From positions 9,623 through 73,622 of the forward strand of contig CAYLKO010000006.1 of assembly GCA_964384525.1 (NCBI GenBank): a stretch of DNA of 64,000 nt, in the 5' to 3' direction. Shown in pieces: positions 53,597 to 62,398 of the stretch. Both the position numbers and the translations under genes were made by a program. Within the stretch, counting starts at the first letter, position 1. The number at the start of each line of letters is the position of its first letter. Origin of the DNA: SHZI01 sp964384525 (GTDB lineage Bacteria; Pseudomonadota; Gammaproteobacteria; Steroidobacterales; GCA-2729495). A model generated the notes under the pieces. That model made no database searches. It saw only the letters and a list, made by a program, of their open reading frames with translations, and was not told the origin of the DNA.

Positions 53597-55150
53597 ATGC
53601 AAAGAGTCACCGATCGCACCCGTCATCGGCTCCTTGGCGGGGTCATGGTGATCGCCATGATCACGTTCACCGCACCGGCCCAGGCGCGCGAAGTCTGGGA
53701 AGGCACCTGGCTCGAGGCCCGCAGCCCGAACTTCGTGGTGACCAGCGCCTTGAGAAAGGCCAGCACGGTGAAACTGGTGCAGGAGCTGGAAGATTTCCGG
53801 ACGCTGGTCGGGGCGGTGACCAACGCCGGCACGCTGCAGGAACGTGTTCCCACCCGCGTGTATGTCTTCAAGGGGCCGGCCCCCGAGGTTGGCCTCACCG
53901 GCAACATCGCCGGCTATCTGCGACCTGGCATGCGATCCAACTATGCCGCTGTCCGCATTGTCAACGGACTGCCGCTGAGCCACTCGCTGCAACACGAATA
54001 CACACACTTCCTGATGCGCAATCAGGGGCATCAGGCTTATCCGAAGTGGTACGACGAGGGTCTGGCCGAAGTGCTCGGCACCGTGGATCTGCGCAACGGC
54101 CGTTTCACGCTGGGCAATGCATCGCCAGGCCGCATGTTGACGTTGTCCGTGCCTGGCGCCTGGATGCCGTACTCCCGCGTGGTCGATGACAGCCAGCTGA
54201 CCAAATTGAGCGCGATCGACAATGGCCGCTTCTACGCCCAGTCGTGGGCGTTGGCGCACTACCTGATCTATGGCAAGCCCAAGCTCGATTTCGGCACGGC
54301 CCTCAAGGAGTATCTCTCCGACCGGGAACGGGGCACGCCGCCTGTCGAGGCTTTCGAAAAGGCGTTTCATGAAGATACGGCGACGCTCGGCAAGACGATC
54401 CGTGGCTACCTGGACCACGCACGTTACAGTCGCGGCGAGCTGAACGATCCCTTTGATCCAGGCAGGATCAGCGTTCGCGAACTGACATCCGATAGCGTGG
54501 CGGCGCAGCTTGCCGGCCTCAGCATGGCGACGGGCCGAGGCAAGGAAGCCGGAAAATTTGCCGATGCGGCGCTGGCCGCGAATCCCGACAATGCCGCGGC
54601 GCTGGTCGTCCGCGCGGACCTCTATAAATTTGCCGGCAAGTATTCCGAGGCTGAAGCGCTGTACCCGAAGGCCATTGCGCTGGAGCCGGCCAATGATCTG
54701 CATCATCTGGATTTCGGCGAGTATTGGCTGGCTCGTGCGGTTGGTGCCGATGCCGATGCCAATGCCGGGGATGCAGCGGCGCGCCAGCGCTACTTTGCCA
54801 ATGCGCGCCAGGAATTCGTTCTGGCCGACAAGTTGAATGACCACAATCCGGAAACCCTGGCGATTTACGGCACCAGCTATCTGCAGGAAGGCGTCGAGCC
54901 CGCCAAGGGACTACCGACGCTCGAATTCGCCCATGAGCTGCTGCCCTCCAATCCGGCGATCAAGATGATGCTGGCGCAGATGTATGTCGCGGTTGGTCGT
55001 GCGCCGGAGGCCCGACCCTTGTTGAAGGCCGTGATGGCCTGGGAGACCGGCAAGCCGGCGGAATTTGCCGGGAAACTGCTCGCCAGCATCGATGGTGCGG
55101 GCGGCGATGCGGATCAGCCAGCACCCCAACGGCTGCGGAAGATGAAATAG
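53597..55150 (+). CDS. Secreted HExxH metallopeptidase-like protein with TPR region
   Basis: 517-residue predicted exported protein. A signal peptide ends at AQA (residue 30). The zinc-peptidase motif HEYTH lies at 133-137, followed by WYDEGLAEVLG (about 151-161), which supplies a glutamate at the gluzincin distance. A helical region follows. From about residue 310 there are tetratricopeptide-like repeats (KEAGKFADAALAANPDNAAA, then YSEAEALYPKAIALEPANDL). It resembles DUF1570-type peptidases with TPRs. Substrate and role are unknown. Its 3' end overlaps the DUF486 remnant on the opposite strand by 37 bases. Confidence 0.8.
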   Translation: MQRVTDRTRHRLLGGVMVIAMITFTAPAQAREVWEGTWLEARSPNFVVTSALRKASTVKLVQELEDFRTLVGAVTNAGTLQERVPTRVYVFKGPAPEVGLTGNIAGYLRPGMRSNYAAVRIVNGLPLSHSLQHEYTHFLMRNQGHQAYPKWYDEGLAEVLGTVDLRNGRFTLGNASPGRMLTLSVPGAWMPYSRVVDDSQLTKLSAIDNGRFYAQSWALAHYLIYGKPKLDFGTALKEYLSDRERGTPPVEAFEKAFHEDTATLGKTIRGYLDHARYSRGELNDPFDPGRISVRELTSDSVAAQLAGLSMATGRGKEAGKFADAALAANPDNAAALVVRADLYKFAGKYSEAEALYPKAIALEPANDLHHLDFGEYWLARAVGADADANAGDAAARQRYFANARQEFVLADKLNDHNPETLAIYGTSYLQEGVEPAKGLPTLEFAHELLPSNPAIKMMLAQMYVAVGRAPEARPLLKAVMAWETGKPAEFAGKLLASIDGAGGDADQPAPQRLRKMK

Positions 55151-55469
55151 GCCGCACCCACGATGCACAGCCCCGCCCACAGGTAATCCAGCTTCAAGGG
55201 CTCCTTCATGTAGTAGAAGGCAAAGGGCACGAAGACCGTCAGGGTGATGATCTCCTGCAGGATCTTAGCTGGCCGAGCGACAGCACGCCATAACCGATGC
55301 GATTCGCCGGCACCTGCAGCAGATACTCGAAAAACGCGACCAGCCAGCTCAACACGGCTGCCACGAGCCACGGTTTGGTGCTCAGCTCCTTGAGATGCGC
55401 GTACCACGCAAACGTCATGAACACGTTGCTGAGCGACAGCAGGAGTATCGTCAGGCTGATCTCGCGCAA
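55114..55469 (-). pseudogene. DUF486 (DMT-like) membrane protein, frameshifted
   Basis: Two frames together give one DUF486 protein. The first half, from a TTG near 55469, reads REISLTILLLSLSNVFMTFA, then PANRIGYGVLSLGQL. At about 55267 one base is missing (CAGCT-AAG), and the rest continues in another frame: KILQEIITLTVFVPFAFYYM, then LDYLWAGLCIVGAAYFIFR. With the base restored, it is a normal protein of about 118 residues with four membrane helices. Both parts are so well conserved that the loss is recent or a sequencing error. Confidence 0.82.
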
Positions 55470-55515
55470 CGAGATTGCTCTGGCAGCGCTTGCGGCACCA
55501 CCAAGCTGCGGGTAC

Positions 55516-56250
55516 CTACGGCACCACCAGATCAAAGGTGGCATCCACCCGGCTGTCGAAGCCGATCTCGCCGGTTGTGTAGCTTTCCGCGGCACTGTCG
55601 GCCGCCATGGCCTGGGCGAGCATCCGCTTCGGCATGGGCGCCGGTGGCGGCGCCGCTCCCTCGGCGACGATCGTCCGCACGGCACCGATCTTCACCCCCA
55701 GACTCGCCGCAATCCGCTCGGCGTTGGCTCTGGCATCGGCCGCCGCCGCGGCCAGCGCATCCCGACTCAGCTGTTTGCGCTGGCTGCTGTCGAGCTCCGG
55801 TGGCGATACCTGATTGACGCCGACATCAACCGCGCCTTCGATCACGGCGCCGAGCTTGCTCAGGTCGTCGAGCTCGACCTCGAGCTGACGCTGCACGAAA
55901 TAACCCTGGAAGACCTGCCGGTTGTCCTTCGGATCCCAACGGTATTCCGGCTGGATGGTGAGGCCGGAAGTCCGCACCTTGGCGTCCTTGATGCCGAGCT
56001 TCTTGCAGAGGGCGAGGAAGTCATTGCTGACTTTCACGGTCTGATCACGGGCCACCTGCATGCTCAGGTCCCGGTGCTGCACGGCGAGCGCCAATCGGGC
56101 GATGTCCGGCGTGGCGTCCACATGCCCGGAACCGGACACTGAAATCGTTCTCGGCAGATCGTCGGCGAAGGCCGTGGCCGCCCCGAGCAGCAGGCACGCA
56201 GTCATCGCCAGAACCCTGATCCGTCCGCTGGTCTGCCCTCTGGTCTGCAT
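55516..56250 (-). CDS. SIMPL-domain (DUF541) periplasmic protein
   Basis: 244-residue exported protein. A signal peptide (RIRVLAMTACLLLGAATAFA) is followed by the SIMPL domain: RTISVSGSGHVDATPDIARL, VRTSGLTIQPEYRWD, VQRQLEVELDDLSKLGAVIE and AAADARANAERIAASLGVKI. Such proteins form oligomeric assemblies and have been linked to oxidative stress tolerance, without a defined activity. ATG at 56250 follows a GGAGAGA sequence; the upstream open frame to 56334 is not needed. Confidence 0.88.
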   Translation of the reverse strand: MQTRGQTSGRIRVLAMTACLLLGAATAFADDLPRTISVSGSGHVDATPDIARLALAVQHRDLSMQVARDQTVKVSNDFLALCKKLGIKDAKVRTSGLTIQPEYRWDPKDNRQVFQGYFVQRQLEVELDDLSKLGAVIEGAVDVGVNQVSPPELDSSQRKQLSRDALAAAAADARANAERIAASLGVKIGAVRTIVAEGAAPPPAPMPKRMLAQAMAADSAAESYTTGEIGFDSRVDATFDLVVP

Positions 56251-56398
56251 GGGTCTCTCCACTGGAACAAATTGCGTGGTCTGGAAATCCAGACCTCCTC
56301 TGACTAACATAGCGACCCGCACCCAGCCCTTCAACTGGGCCCATCGTCACCCGTGACCATGGCATTCGCGGCAATGGCACATTCGGCAAGTTGGATTT

Positions 56399-57046
56399 AT
56401 GAACTTCACACGCCTGGCGGTTCTCTTCGGTGTTGTCTTCGCAGGCAATGTGGCCCTGACATCCGCGGCTTCGGCCCAGCAGGCTTCGGCTCCGCTCACG
56501 CCCCCGACCGCCGATATTTCCCGCGGCGGGGCGCTGGCCGCCACCTGCATGGGGTGCCATGGCATCCCGGGCTATCGCAATGCCTATCCGTCGTTTCGCG
56601 TGCCCAAGCTGGGTGGCCAGCACCCGGAATATCTGGTCATCGCGCTGCAGGGCTATGACAACCAGACCCGTGCCCACAAGACGATGCATGCCCAGGCGAC
56701 CTCGCTGAACGAGCAGGACATGAAGGATGTTGCCGCATTCTTCGCCAGCGAGGGCACGGTCAAGAAGGCGGCAAATCCCGTTGGCGAGGCGCCCGCGAAG
56801 GCGGCCATCTGCGTGGCCTGCCATGGTGAAGGCGGCGTCAGTGTGGCGCCCAACTGGCCGGTCCTGGCCGGCCAGCATCGCGATTATCTGGAACATGCGC
56901 TGCACGAATACAAGGCCGGCGCGCGCAAGGATCCGTTGATGAGCGCCCAGGCTGCCTCCCTGTCGGATGAAGACATCCACGAACTGGCCACCTACTTCTC
57001 GTCCCAGCCGGGGCTTTTTACCGTCCACTACAGCAAGAAGCGCTGA
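56399..57046 (+). CDS. Dihaem cytochrome c4-type protein
   Basis: 215-residue periplasmic c-type cytochrome with a signal peptide (cleavage near ASAQ, residue 27). It has two haem-binding sites, CMGCH (50-54) and CVACH (138-142). Methionine ligands are likely in KTMHAQA and DPLMSAQ, which give the two domains the same plan. This duplicated layout and length fit cytochrome c4, an electron carrier to terminal oxidases. It starts 148 bases from the divergent SIMPL gene; that gap shows no clear promoter. Confidence 0.9.
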   Translation: MNFTRLAVLFGVVFAGNVALTSAASAQQASAPLTPPTADISRGGALAATCMGCHGIPGYRNAYPSFRVPKLGGQHPEYLVIALQGYDNQTRAHKTMHAQATSLNEQDMKDVAAFFASEGTVKKAANPVGEAPAKAAICVACHGEGGVSVAPNWPVLAGQHRDYLEHALHEYKAGARKDPLMSAQAASLSDEDIHELATYFSSQPGLFTVHYSKKR

Positions 57047-57111
57047 ACCCGGCGGGCCCCAGTCCCGATTTCACGGGCGGACGGCCCGCATTTCGCGCTA
57101 GTCTTCAGCCC

Positions 57112-58137
57112 GTGGAATCCTTCAAAGCCCTGCGGGTACATCAGATCGAGGGTGGCACCGAGGCGCGGCTTGAAACCCTGACCCTCGCCGATCTGTCCCC
57201 CGGCAATGTCGTCATCCGCGGCGACTGGTCCAGCATCAACTACAAGGATGCCCTTGCCGTCAGCGGCAGGGGCCGCATTCTCCGGCGCTTTCCGCTGGTG
57301 GCCGGCGTGGATATTGCGGGCACCGTGGTCCAGTCGGGTGATGCCCGCTTCAAGCCCGGTGATGCCGTGGCGGTGCACGGTTGCGGGCTCAGCGAAACCC
57401 ACGATGGCGGCTTCAGTGAATACGCCCAGGTGCCGGCAGAGTGGGTGAACAGGTTGCCGGCCGGCATCGACACCCGCACGGCCATGGCGCTCGGCACGGC
57501 CGGCTTCACGGCTGCATTGGCCATTCACCGGCTGGAACAGATGGGCCAGGTGCCGGACATGGGCCCGATCGCCGTGACCGGCGCCACCGGCGGCGTGGGC
57601 AGTGTGGCCATCGCCTTGCTGGCCGGCTTGGGCTATCGCGTCACGGCGGTTACCAGCAAGTCCACGGCCGATGATTATCTGCGCGGGTTGGGCGCCACGG
57701 AGATCTGCAACCTGCAGGGCCGCGAACTCGGCACGAAGCCTCTGGAGAAAACCCTGTGGGGCGGTGCGGTGGACAATCTGGGCGGCGCGACGCTCGCCTG
57801 GCTGACACGGACGGTTGCACCCCATGGCAGCATCGCCAGCGTCGGCCTTGCCCAGGGCTACGAGCTCCACACCACCGTGATGCCCTTCATCCTCCGCGGC
57901 GTCAGCCTGCTCGGCATCAACTCTGTGGAAGTCCCGGCAACGCTGCGCGCCGAGGTCTGGCGGCGGCTGGCGGGTGATCTGAAACCGGCGCAGCTGCCGG
58001 CCATCGTCACGCGTGAAGTAGCGCTGGCCGAGGTGCCGGAAGTCGTGGCGGCCTGGATCGATGGCGCCAATGTGGGCCGTTGCCTGGTGCGTCTTCGGGA
58101 TCAGGCGATCGACGGCAGCAGCGCCGGCGCACCGTAG
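57112..58137 (+). CDS. acuI: YhdH/AcuI-family zinc-free quinone oxidoreductase
   Basis: 341-residue medium-chain reductase. The N-terminus (FKALRVHQIEGG) and WSSINYKDALAVSGRGRI match AcuI/YhdH, which reduces acryloyl-CoA with NADPH. The nucleotide-binding motif is VTGATGGVGSVAIALLAGLG. LLGINSVEVP near residue 265 is another family marker. Structural zinc cysteines are absent, as expected. The start is GTG at 57112. rsmG follows 17 bases after the stop. Confidence 0.9.
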   Translation: MESFKALRVHQIEGGTEARLETLTLADLSPGNVVIRGDWSSINYKDALAVSGRGRILRRFPLVAGVDIAGTVVQSGDARFKPGDAVAVHGCGLSETHDGGFSEYAQVPAEWVNRLPAGIDTRTAMALGTAGFTAALAIHRLEQMGQVPDMGPIAVTGATGGVGSVAIALLAGLGYRVTAVTSKSTADDYLRGLGATEICNLQGRELGTKPLEKTLWGGAVDNLGGATLAWLTRTVAPHGSIASVGLAQGYELHTTVMPFILRGVSLLGINSVEVPATLRAEVWRRLAGDLKPAQLPAIVTREVALAEVPEVVAAWIDGANVGRCLVRLRDQAIDGSSAGAP

Positions 58138-58154
58138 CGGGCATACTGATCGCC

Positions 58155-58772
58155 GTGGAAGACCGCCTGCGCGAGGGGCTGACGGCACTGGGCATCCCGG
58201 CTGATGACGTACTGGTCGGCGCCTTTGCCGATTATCTGCGCCTGCTGGCCAAGTGGAACCAGGCCTGGAACCTGACCAGCATCCGCGATCCGCTGGCGAT
58301 GGTGTCGCTGCATGTACTGGACTCGCTCACGGTGCGGCCCCTGCTCGCCGGTCAGCGGATCCTGGATGTGGGTTGCGGGGCCGGCCTGCCCGGCATACCC
58401 CTGGCGCTCACGGAGCCGTCGCGGGAATTCGTTCTGGTGGATGCGACGCAGAAGAAGATCCGCTTCGTGCGTCAGGCGATCGGCGCACTGAAACTCCGCA
58501 ATGCGCGGGCTGAACACTCAAGAATCGAGGACTACTCTGCCGTGCCATTGTTCGACACCGTGCTCTGCCGCGCCTTCGCCGCTCTTCCGGACTTCATCGG
58601 CGGAGCAGGGCGTCTGCTGGCGCCGGGTGGCCAGATCCTGGCGATGAAGGGCAAGGAGCCCACGGCGGAAATCGCCGCGTTGCCGGCCGGCTGGCAGGCC
58701 GTGGCCGTGGTGCCGGTGCAGGTGCCGGGTCTCGATGCCGAGCGTCACATCATCCGGATCCTCAGGGCATGA
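58155..58772 (+). CDS. rsmG: 16S rRNA (guanine(527)-N7)-methyltransferase RsmG
   Basis: 205-residue class I methyltransferase. The N-terminal segment YLRLLAKWNQAWNLTSIRDP is family-specific. Motif I is ILDVGCGAGLPGIPLAL, followed by FVLVDATQKKIRFVRQAIG and VLCRAFAAL. The start is GTG at 58155; the open frame runs upstream into the reductase gene. Its stop overlaps the parA start by 4 bases (ATGA). The mnmG-rsmG-parA-parB order is common, but mnmG is distant here. Confidence 0.94.
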   Translation: MEDRLREGLTALGIPADDVLVGAFADYLRLLAKWNQAWNLTSIRDPLAMVSLHVLDSLTVRPLLAGQRILDVGCGAGLPGIPLALTEPSREFVLVDATQKKIRFVRQAIGALKLRNARAEHSRIEDYSAVPLFDTVLCRAFAALPDFIGGAGRLLAPGGQILAMKGKEPTAEIAALPAGWQAVAVVPVQVPGLDAERHIIRILRA

Positions 58773-59596
58773 GCCGCATCATCGCCGTGACCAACCAGAA
58801 AGGCGGCGTGGGCAAGACCACGACGTCGGTCAATCTGGCGGCCTCGCTGGCGGCGCTCGAAAAGCGCGTGCTGCTGGTTGACCTAGATCCGCAGGGCAAT
58901 GCGACGACCGGCTGCGGCATCGACAAACAGTCCCTGACCAGCACCACCTGCGAGGTCCTGCTGGGCGAGAGCGAGGCGCTGGATGCCATCGTGTCGGTAA
59001 CGGAGGCCGGCTTCGCCCTGTTGCCGGCCAACGCCGACCTGACGGCCGCCGAGGTGCGGCTTTTGCAGGAGATCGGCCGCGAAATGCGTCTCCGCAAGGC
59101 GCTGGAGCCGGTGCGCGGCCTGTACGACTACATCCTGATCGACTGCCCGCCGACCATCAACATGCTCACGCTGAACGCCTTGACCGCGGCGGACGGCGTG
59201 CTGATTCCGATCCAGTGCGAGTACTACGCGCTGGAAGGCTTGTCGTCGTTGCTGGAAACCGTCAAGCAGGTGCGCAACACGGTGAATCCGGCGCTGAACA
59301 TCGAGGGTCTGCTGCGCACGATGTTCGATCCGCGCAACCGGTTGGCGATGGATGTGTCGGAGGAGCTGGTGAAACTGTTTCACGACAAGGTGTATGCCAC
59401 GGTCATCCCGCGGAATGTGCGGCTGGCCGAAGCGCCCAGCTACGGCGTGCCGGCCCTGCAGCACGACCGCAGCTCCCGTGGCGCCCAGGCCTATCTGGAG
59501 CTGGCGGCGGAAGTGTTGCGCGGCCCGCTGCCGGTCGATGAACTGCGCGTGGAGTCCGATCAGGGCGCGGCCGACGCAGGGGCGGGCTCGGGCTAG
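58769..59596 (+). CDS. parA: Chromosome partitioning ATPase ParA
   Basis: 275-residue Walker-type ATPase of chromosome segregation (Soj branch, without an N-terminal DNA-binding domain). The deviant Walker A is NQKGGVGKTTTSVNLAASLA. DLDPQGNATTGCG, the Walker B YILIDCPPTINMLTLNAL and PIQCEYYALEGLSSLLET follow. It forms DNA-bound dimers that move ParB-parS complexes. It overlaps rsmG by 4 bases and precedes parB; two parS-like sites are in recF. Confidence 0.96.
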   Translation: MSRIIAVTNQKGGVGKTTTSVNLAASLAALEKRVLLVDLDPQGNATTGCGIDKQSLTSTTCEVLLGESEALDAIVSVTEAGFALLPANADLTAAEVRLLQEIGREMRLRKALEPVRGLYDYILIDCPPTINMLTLNALTAADGVLIPIQCEYYALEGLSSLLETVKQVRNTVNPALNIEGLLRTMFDPRNRLAMDVSEELVKLFHDKVYATVIPRNVRLAEAPSYGVPALQHDRSSRGAQAYLELAAEVLRGPLPVDELRVESDQGAADAGAGSG

Positions 59597-59644
59597 AATG
59601 CCGGTCGGCTGGGCGGCAGTCAGGCGACGGAAGGCGGAAGCAAC

Positions 59645-60577
59645 ATGGCAGCGAAACGAACCGGTCTGGGCCGGGGCCTGGAGGCGTTGCTGGGTCCTGC
59701 CACCACGACGCCGGTCGCTGATCGACCGGCGGATACGGCGGGCAGCGGCCGGCCGCCGGATGCCGCATCTGCAGAGGGCCTGAAGATGCTGGCAGTCGAT
59801 CTCCTCGTGCGCGGCACCTATCAGCCCCGGCACGACATGCATCCCGAATCCCTGGAGGATCTGGCGCAGTCGATCCGGGCCCAGGGCGTGATTCAGCCGA
59901 TCGTTGTGCGACCGCTCGTCGAGCGGGGGCCGGGCGGTGCGCCGCGCTACGAGATCATTGCCGGGGAACGACGCTGGCGCGCCGCGCAGATGGCGGGTCT
60001 GCAGTCGGTGCCGGCGCTGGTGCGGGATATTCCGGATTCGGCCGCCATCGCCATGGCGCTGATCGAGAACATCCAGCGGGAAAACCTGAATTCGCTGGAG
60101 GAGGCCCTGGCGCTGCGCCGCCTGATCGGCGAGTTCGGGCTCACCCACGAGAGTGCGGCCGAGGCGATCGGCCGGTCCCGGGTGGCGGTTTCGAATCTGC
60201 TCCGGCTGCTGCAGCTGGGTGAGGTGGCGCAGGAATTGCTGGAGAAGCGCTCGCTGGAAATGGGTCATGCCCGGGCCCTGCTCGGCCTGACCGACCCGCG
60301 CATGCAGGCCGAAGTGGCCCGGCTGGTGGCTGGCAAGGGGCTGTCGGTGCGGGAAACCGAGCGGCTGGTGAAGCGCATGCTCGAAGGTCCGGGCAAACCA
60401 GCCGGCGATTCGCCGGGCCGGTCGACGGATCCCGATGTGCGGCGGCTGGAGAACGATCTGGCTGACAAGCTCGGCGCGCGGGTCGCCATCCAGCACGGCC
60501 GCGGCGGCAAGGGCAAGCTTGTCGTGGCCTACAACAGCATCGCCGAGCTCGAAGGCATCCTCGCCCACATCACCTGA
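59645..60577 (+). CDS. parB: Chromosome partitioning protein ParB
   Basis: 310-residue CTP-dependent DNA clamp that loads at parS. The N-terminus (RTGLGRGLEALLG) holds the ParA-stimulating peptide. The CTPase core has YQPRHDMHPESLEDLAQSIR and GERRWRAAQMAGL. A helix-turn-helix is in LTHESAAEAIGRSRVAVSNL, and the C-terminal part has a dimerisation domain (GKGKLVVAYNSIAELEGIL). The length is typical for chromosomal ParB. A palindromic repeat begins 13 bases after the stop. Confidence 0.96.
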   Translation: MAAKRTGLGRGLEALLGPATTTPVADRPADTAGSGRPPDAASAEGLKMLAVDLLVRGTYQPRHDMHPESLEDLAQSIRAQGVIQPIVVRPLVERGPGGAPRYEIIAGERRWRAAQMAGLQSVPALVRDIPDSAAIAMALIENIQRENLNSLEEALALRRLIGEFGLTHESAAEAIGRSRVAVSNLLRLLQLGEVAQELLEKRSLEMGHARALLGLTDPRMQAEVARLVAGKGLSVRETERLVKRMLEGPGKPAGDSPGRSTDPDVRRLENDLADKLGARVAIQHGRGGKGKLVVAYNSIAELEGILAHIT

Positions 60578-60589
60578 CCCCCCGACCAC

Positions 60590-60673
60590 ATACCTACCTG
60601 ACCAGGTACCGGACTCCTCTTTTGGTAGTTATGGCCTGCTACCAAATAACTACCAAAAGAGGAGTCCGGTACC
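60590..60673. repeat. REPIN-like inverted pair, copy 4
   Basis: A full unit at 60590-60632 (ATACCTACC ... GGTACCGGACTCC ... TGGTAGTTAT) is followed by an inverted partial unit. The two 28-base arms, 60605-60632 and 60646-60673, are perfect reverse complements with a 13-base loop. It would form a very stable hairpin between parB and atpI and could end the parAB transcript. The rest of the parB-atpI gap (60674-60772) shows only a weak promoter-like stretch and an unremarkable leader. Confidence 0.88.
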
Positions 60674-60772
60674 GCATTTGATACTTTCCGGGGTTGATTG
60701 CACGCTGCATCATCAATAGAATTTCGCGGCTCGACACACCCCTTCGTCGGGACGTCGACTTCCGAGACGGAA

Positions 60773-61189
60773 ATGAGCCAAGCGCAGCGATTCAAACTAC
60801 TGCGGCGTGCTGCTTTCCGGCTGGCAGGTGGGCAGCTCGGCCTGACGGCGGCAATTTGCGCCGGCGCCGGGATGCTGGGGGGTGCAGCGGCCGCCTGGTC
60901 GGCCGCATTGGGGGGTGGCATCGGAATCGTCGCCGGGCTCTATCAGGCCCTGCGGATGTTCCGGGTCAGTGCGGCAGACGATCCCGGCCGGTTTTATGCC
61001 GGGGTATGGGTGAGCGAAGCGGTGAAGCTCCTGCTGACGGTGGCGCTCTTCATCCTTGCGAACCGGGTTTTGAGTCCGCAGTTCGAGCCGATGATCGTGG
61101 CCTACGCCGCCACGTTCATCGTGTATTGGGCTGCGCTGGGCACGGGCTACCCCTGGATTGATAACGGCAGAAGCAGCAGGCAACGGTAA
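60773..61189 (+). CDS. atpI: ATP synthase subunit I
   Basis: 138-residue small membrane protein encoded first in the ATP synthase operon, thought to help assemble the c-ring. Four hydrophobic stretches are visible (LGLTAAICAGAGMLGG; AAWSAALGGGIGIVAGLYQA; a helix around VKLLLTVALFILAN; FIVYWAALGTGYP). The arginine-rich MFRVSAADDPGRF loop between the second and third is common in AtpI. ATG at 60773 has GAGACGG before it. The family is weakly conserved; assignment rests also on position before atpB. Confidence 0.85.
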   Translation: MSQAQRFKLLRRAAFRLAGGQLGLTAAICAGAGMLGGAAAAWSAALGGGIGIVAGLYQALRMFRVSAADDPGRFYAGVWVSEAVKLLLTVALFILANRVLSPQFEPMIVAYAATFIVYWAALGTGYPWIDNGRSSRQR

Positions 61190-61196
61190 GCAGCGA

Positions 61197-62036
61197 ATGG
61201 CAGCAGAAGGCAACAAGACCGCCACCGAGTACATCCAGCACCACCTGACACACCTTCAGGTCTGCCGTGGAGACGAGGGTTGGGTCTGGAATCATTGTCA
61301 TGGCAATTTCTACGCCATCAATGTCGATTCCATGGTCGTTGCAATCCTGCTCGCCATCGGCCTCGGCTGGCTCTTCCGGCGGATCGCCGTCAACGCGAGC
61401 CAGGGCGTACCTGGCCGCACGCAGGCCCTGGTCGAGCTCATCTTCGACTTCGTCGACGGCAGTGTCCGCGACACCTTCTATGGCAAGAGCCGGATCATTG
61501 CGCCGCTGGCGCTGACCATCGTCACCTGGGTCTTCATGATGAATTTCATGGATCTGATCCCGGTCGACTTCCTGCCGGTGGCCTTCGAGCAGCCCGGCAT
61601 CGCCGACTACCTGCGCGTGGTGCCAACAGCCGACGTGAACGTCACCTTCGGCATGTCGCTGTCGGTGTTCGCGCTGACGATCTTCTACAGCCTGAAGATC
61701 AAGGGCCCGGGCGGCTTCCTCGCCGAACTCACCATGAACCCGCTGAATCCGCGCGACCTCGGCGTGCCGCTGCTGCTGTGGCCGCTGGTCATCGCCTTCA
61801 ATTTCATTCTCGAAGTCGTCTCGATGCTGGCCAAGCCGCTGTCACTCGCGCTGCGGCTCTTCGGCAACATGTACGCAGGTGAACTGATGTTCATCCTGAT
61901 CGCGCTGCTGGGCGTTTACCAGTTGCCCCTGCATTTCCCCTGGGCGGTGTTCCACATCCTGATCATCACCCTCCAGGCCTACATTTTCATGATGCTCACC
62001 ATCGTCTATCTGAGCCAGGCGCACGAGCATCACTGA
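61197..62036 (+). CDS. atpB: ATP synthase F0 subunit a
   Basis: 279-residue membrane subunit forming the proton half-channels against the c-ring. The essential arginine is in LSLALRLFGNMYAGELMF. Other family segments are FVDGSVRDTFYGKSR, MNFMDLIPVDFLP and the last helix ILIITLQAYIFMMLTIVYLS. The ATG at 61197 is 7 bases after the atpI stop. The frame is open upstream, but family alignment supports this start. Confidence 0.96.
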   Translation: MAAEGNKTATEYIQHHLTHLQVCRGDEGWVWNHCHGNFYAINVDSMVVAILLAIGLGWLFRRIAVNASQGVPGRTQALVELIFDFVDGSVRDTFYGKSRIIAPLALTIVTWVFMMNFMDLIPVDFLPVAFEQPGIADYLRVVPTADVNVTFGMSLSVFALTIFYSLKIKGPGGFLAELTMNPLNPRDLGVPLLLWPLVIAFNFILEVVSMLAKPLSLALRLFGNMYAGELMFILIALLGVYQLPLHFPWAVFHILIITLQAYIFMMLTIVYLSQAHEHH

Positions 62037-62085
62037 TGCCACACCACCACGATTCGCAACATTTGAGCTGTTTTAGGAGCAACTG

Positions 62086-62355
62086 ATGGAAACTGTTATT
62101 GGATTCACCGCGATCGCCGTCGCCATTCTGATTGGTCTCGGCGCTCTGGGCGTCGGCATCGGCATGGGCATTCTCGGCGGCCGCTTTCTGGAAGGCTGCG
62201 CCCGCCAGCCGGAACTGGCGAACATGTTGCAGACCAAGATGTTTCTGGTGGTGGCGCTGCTCGACGCCGTGGCCATGATCGGCGTCGGCATCGCGCTGTT
62301 CTTCGCCTTTGCCAATCCGTTCATCGGCCAGTTGCAGACGGCAGCTGGTGGCTGA
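62086..62355 (+). CDS. atpE: ATP synthase F0 subunit c
   Basis: 89-residue two-helix proteolipid of the rotor ring. The first helix contains the glycine motif GLGALGVGIGMGILGGRFLE. The polar loop is CARQPEL, and the second helix has the ion-binding aspartate in LLDAVAMIGVGIALFF. No sodium-specific Glu/Gln pair is seen, so the ring should carry protons. GGAGC precedes the ATG. Confidence 0.96.
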   Translation: METVIGFTAIAVAILIGLGALGVGIGMGILGGRFLEGCARQPELANMLQTKMFLVVALLDAVAMIGVGIALFFAFANPFIGQLQTAAGG

Positions 62356-62398
62356 TCAGTGGCACCTTGCCCCGTAGGTTGCGGTCAGGAGTTTCGCG

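Noticed and set aside
58883..60589. 568-codon open frame on the minus strand
   Set aside because: Antisense across parA and parB; no domains and no sensible start.
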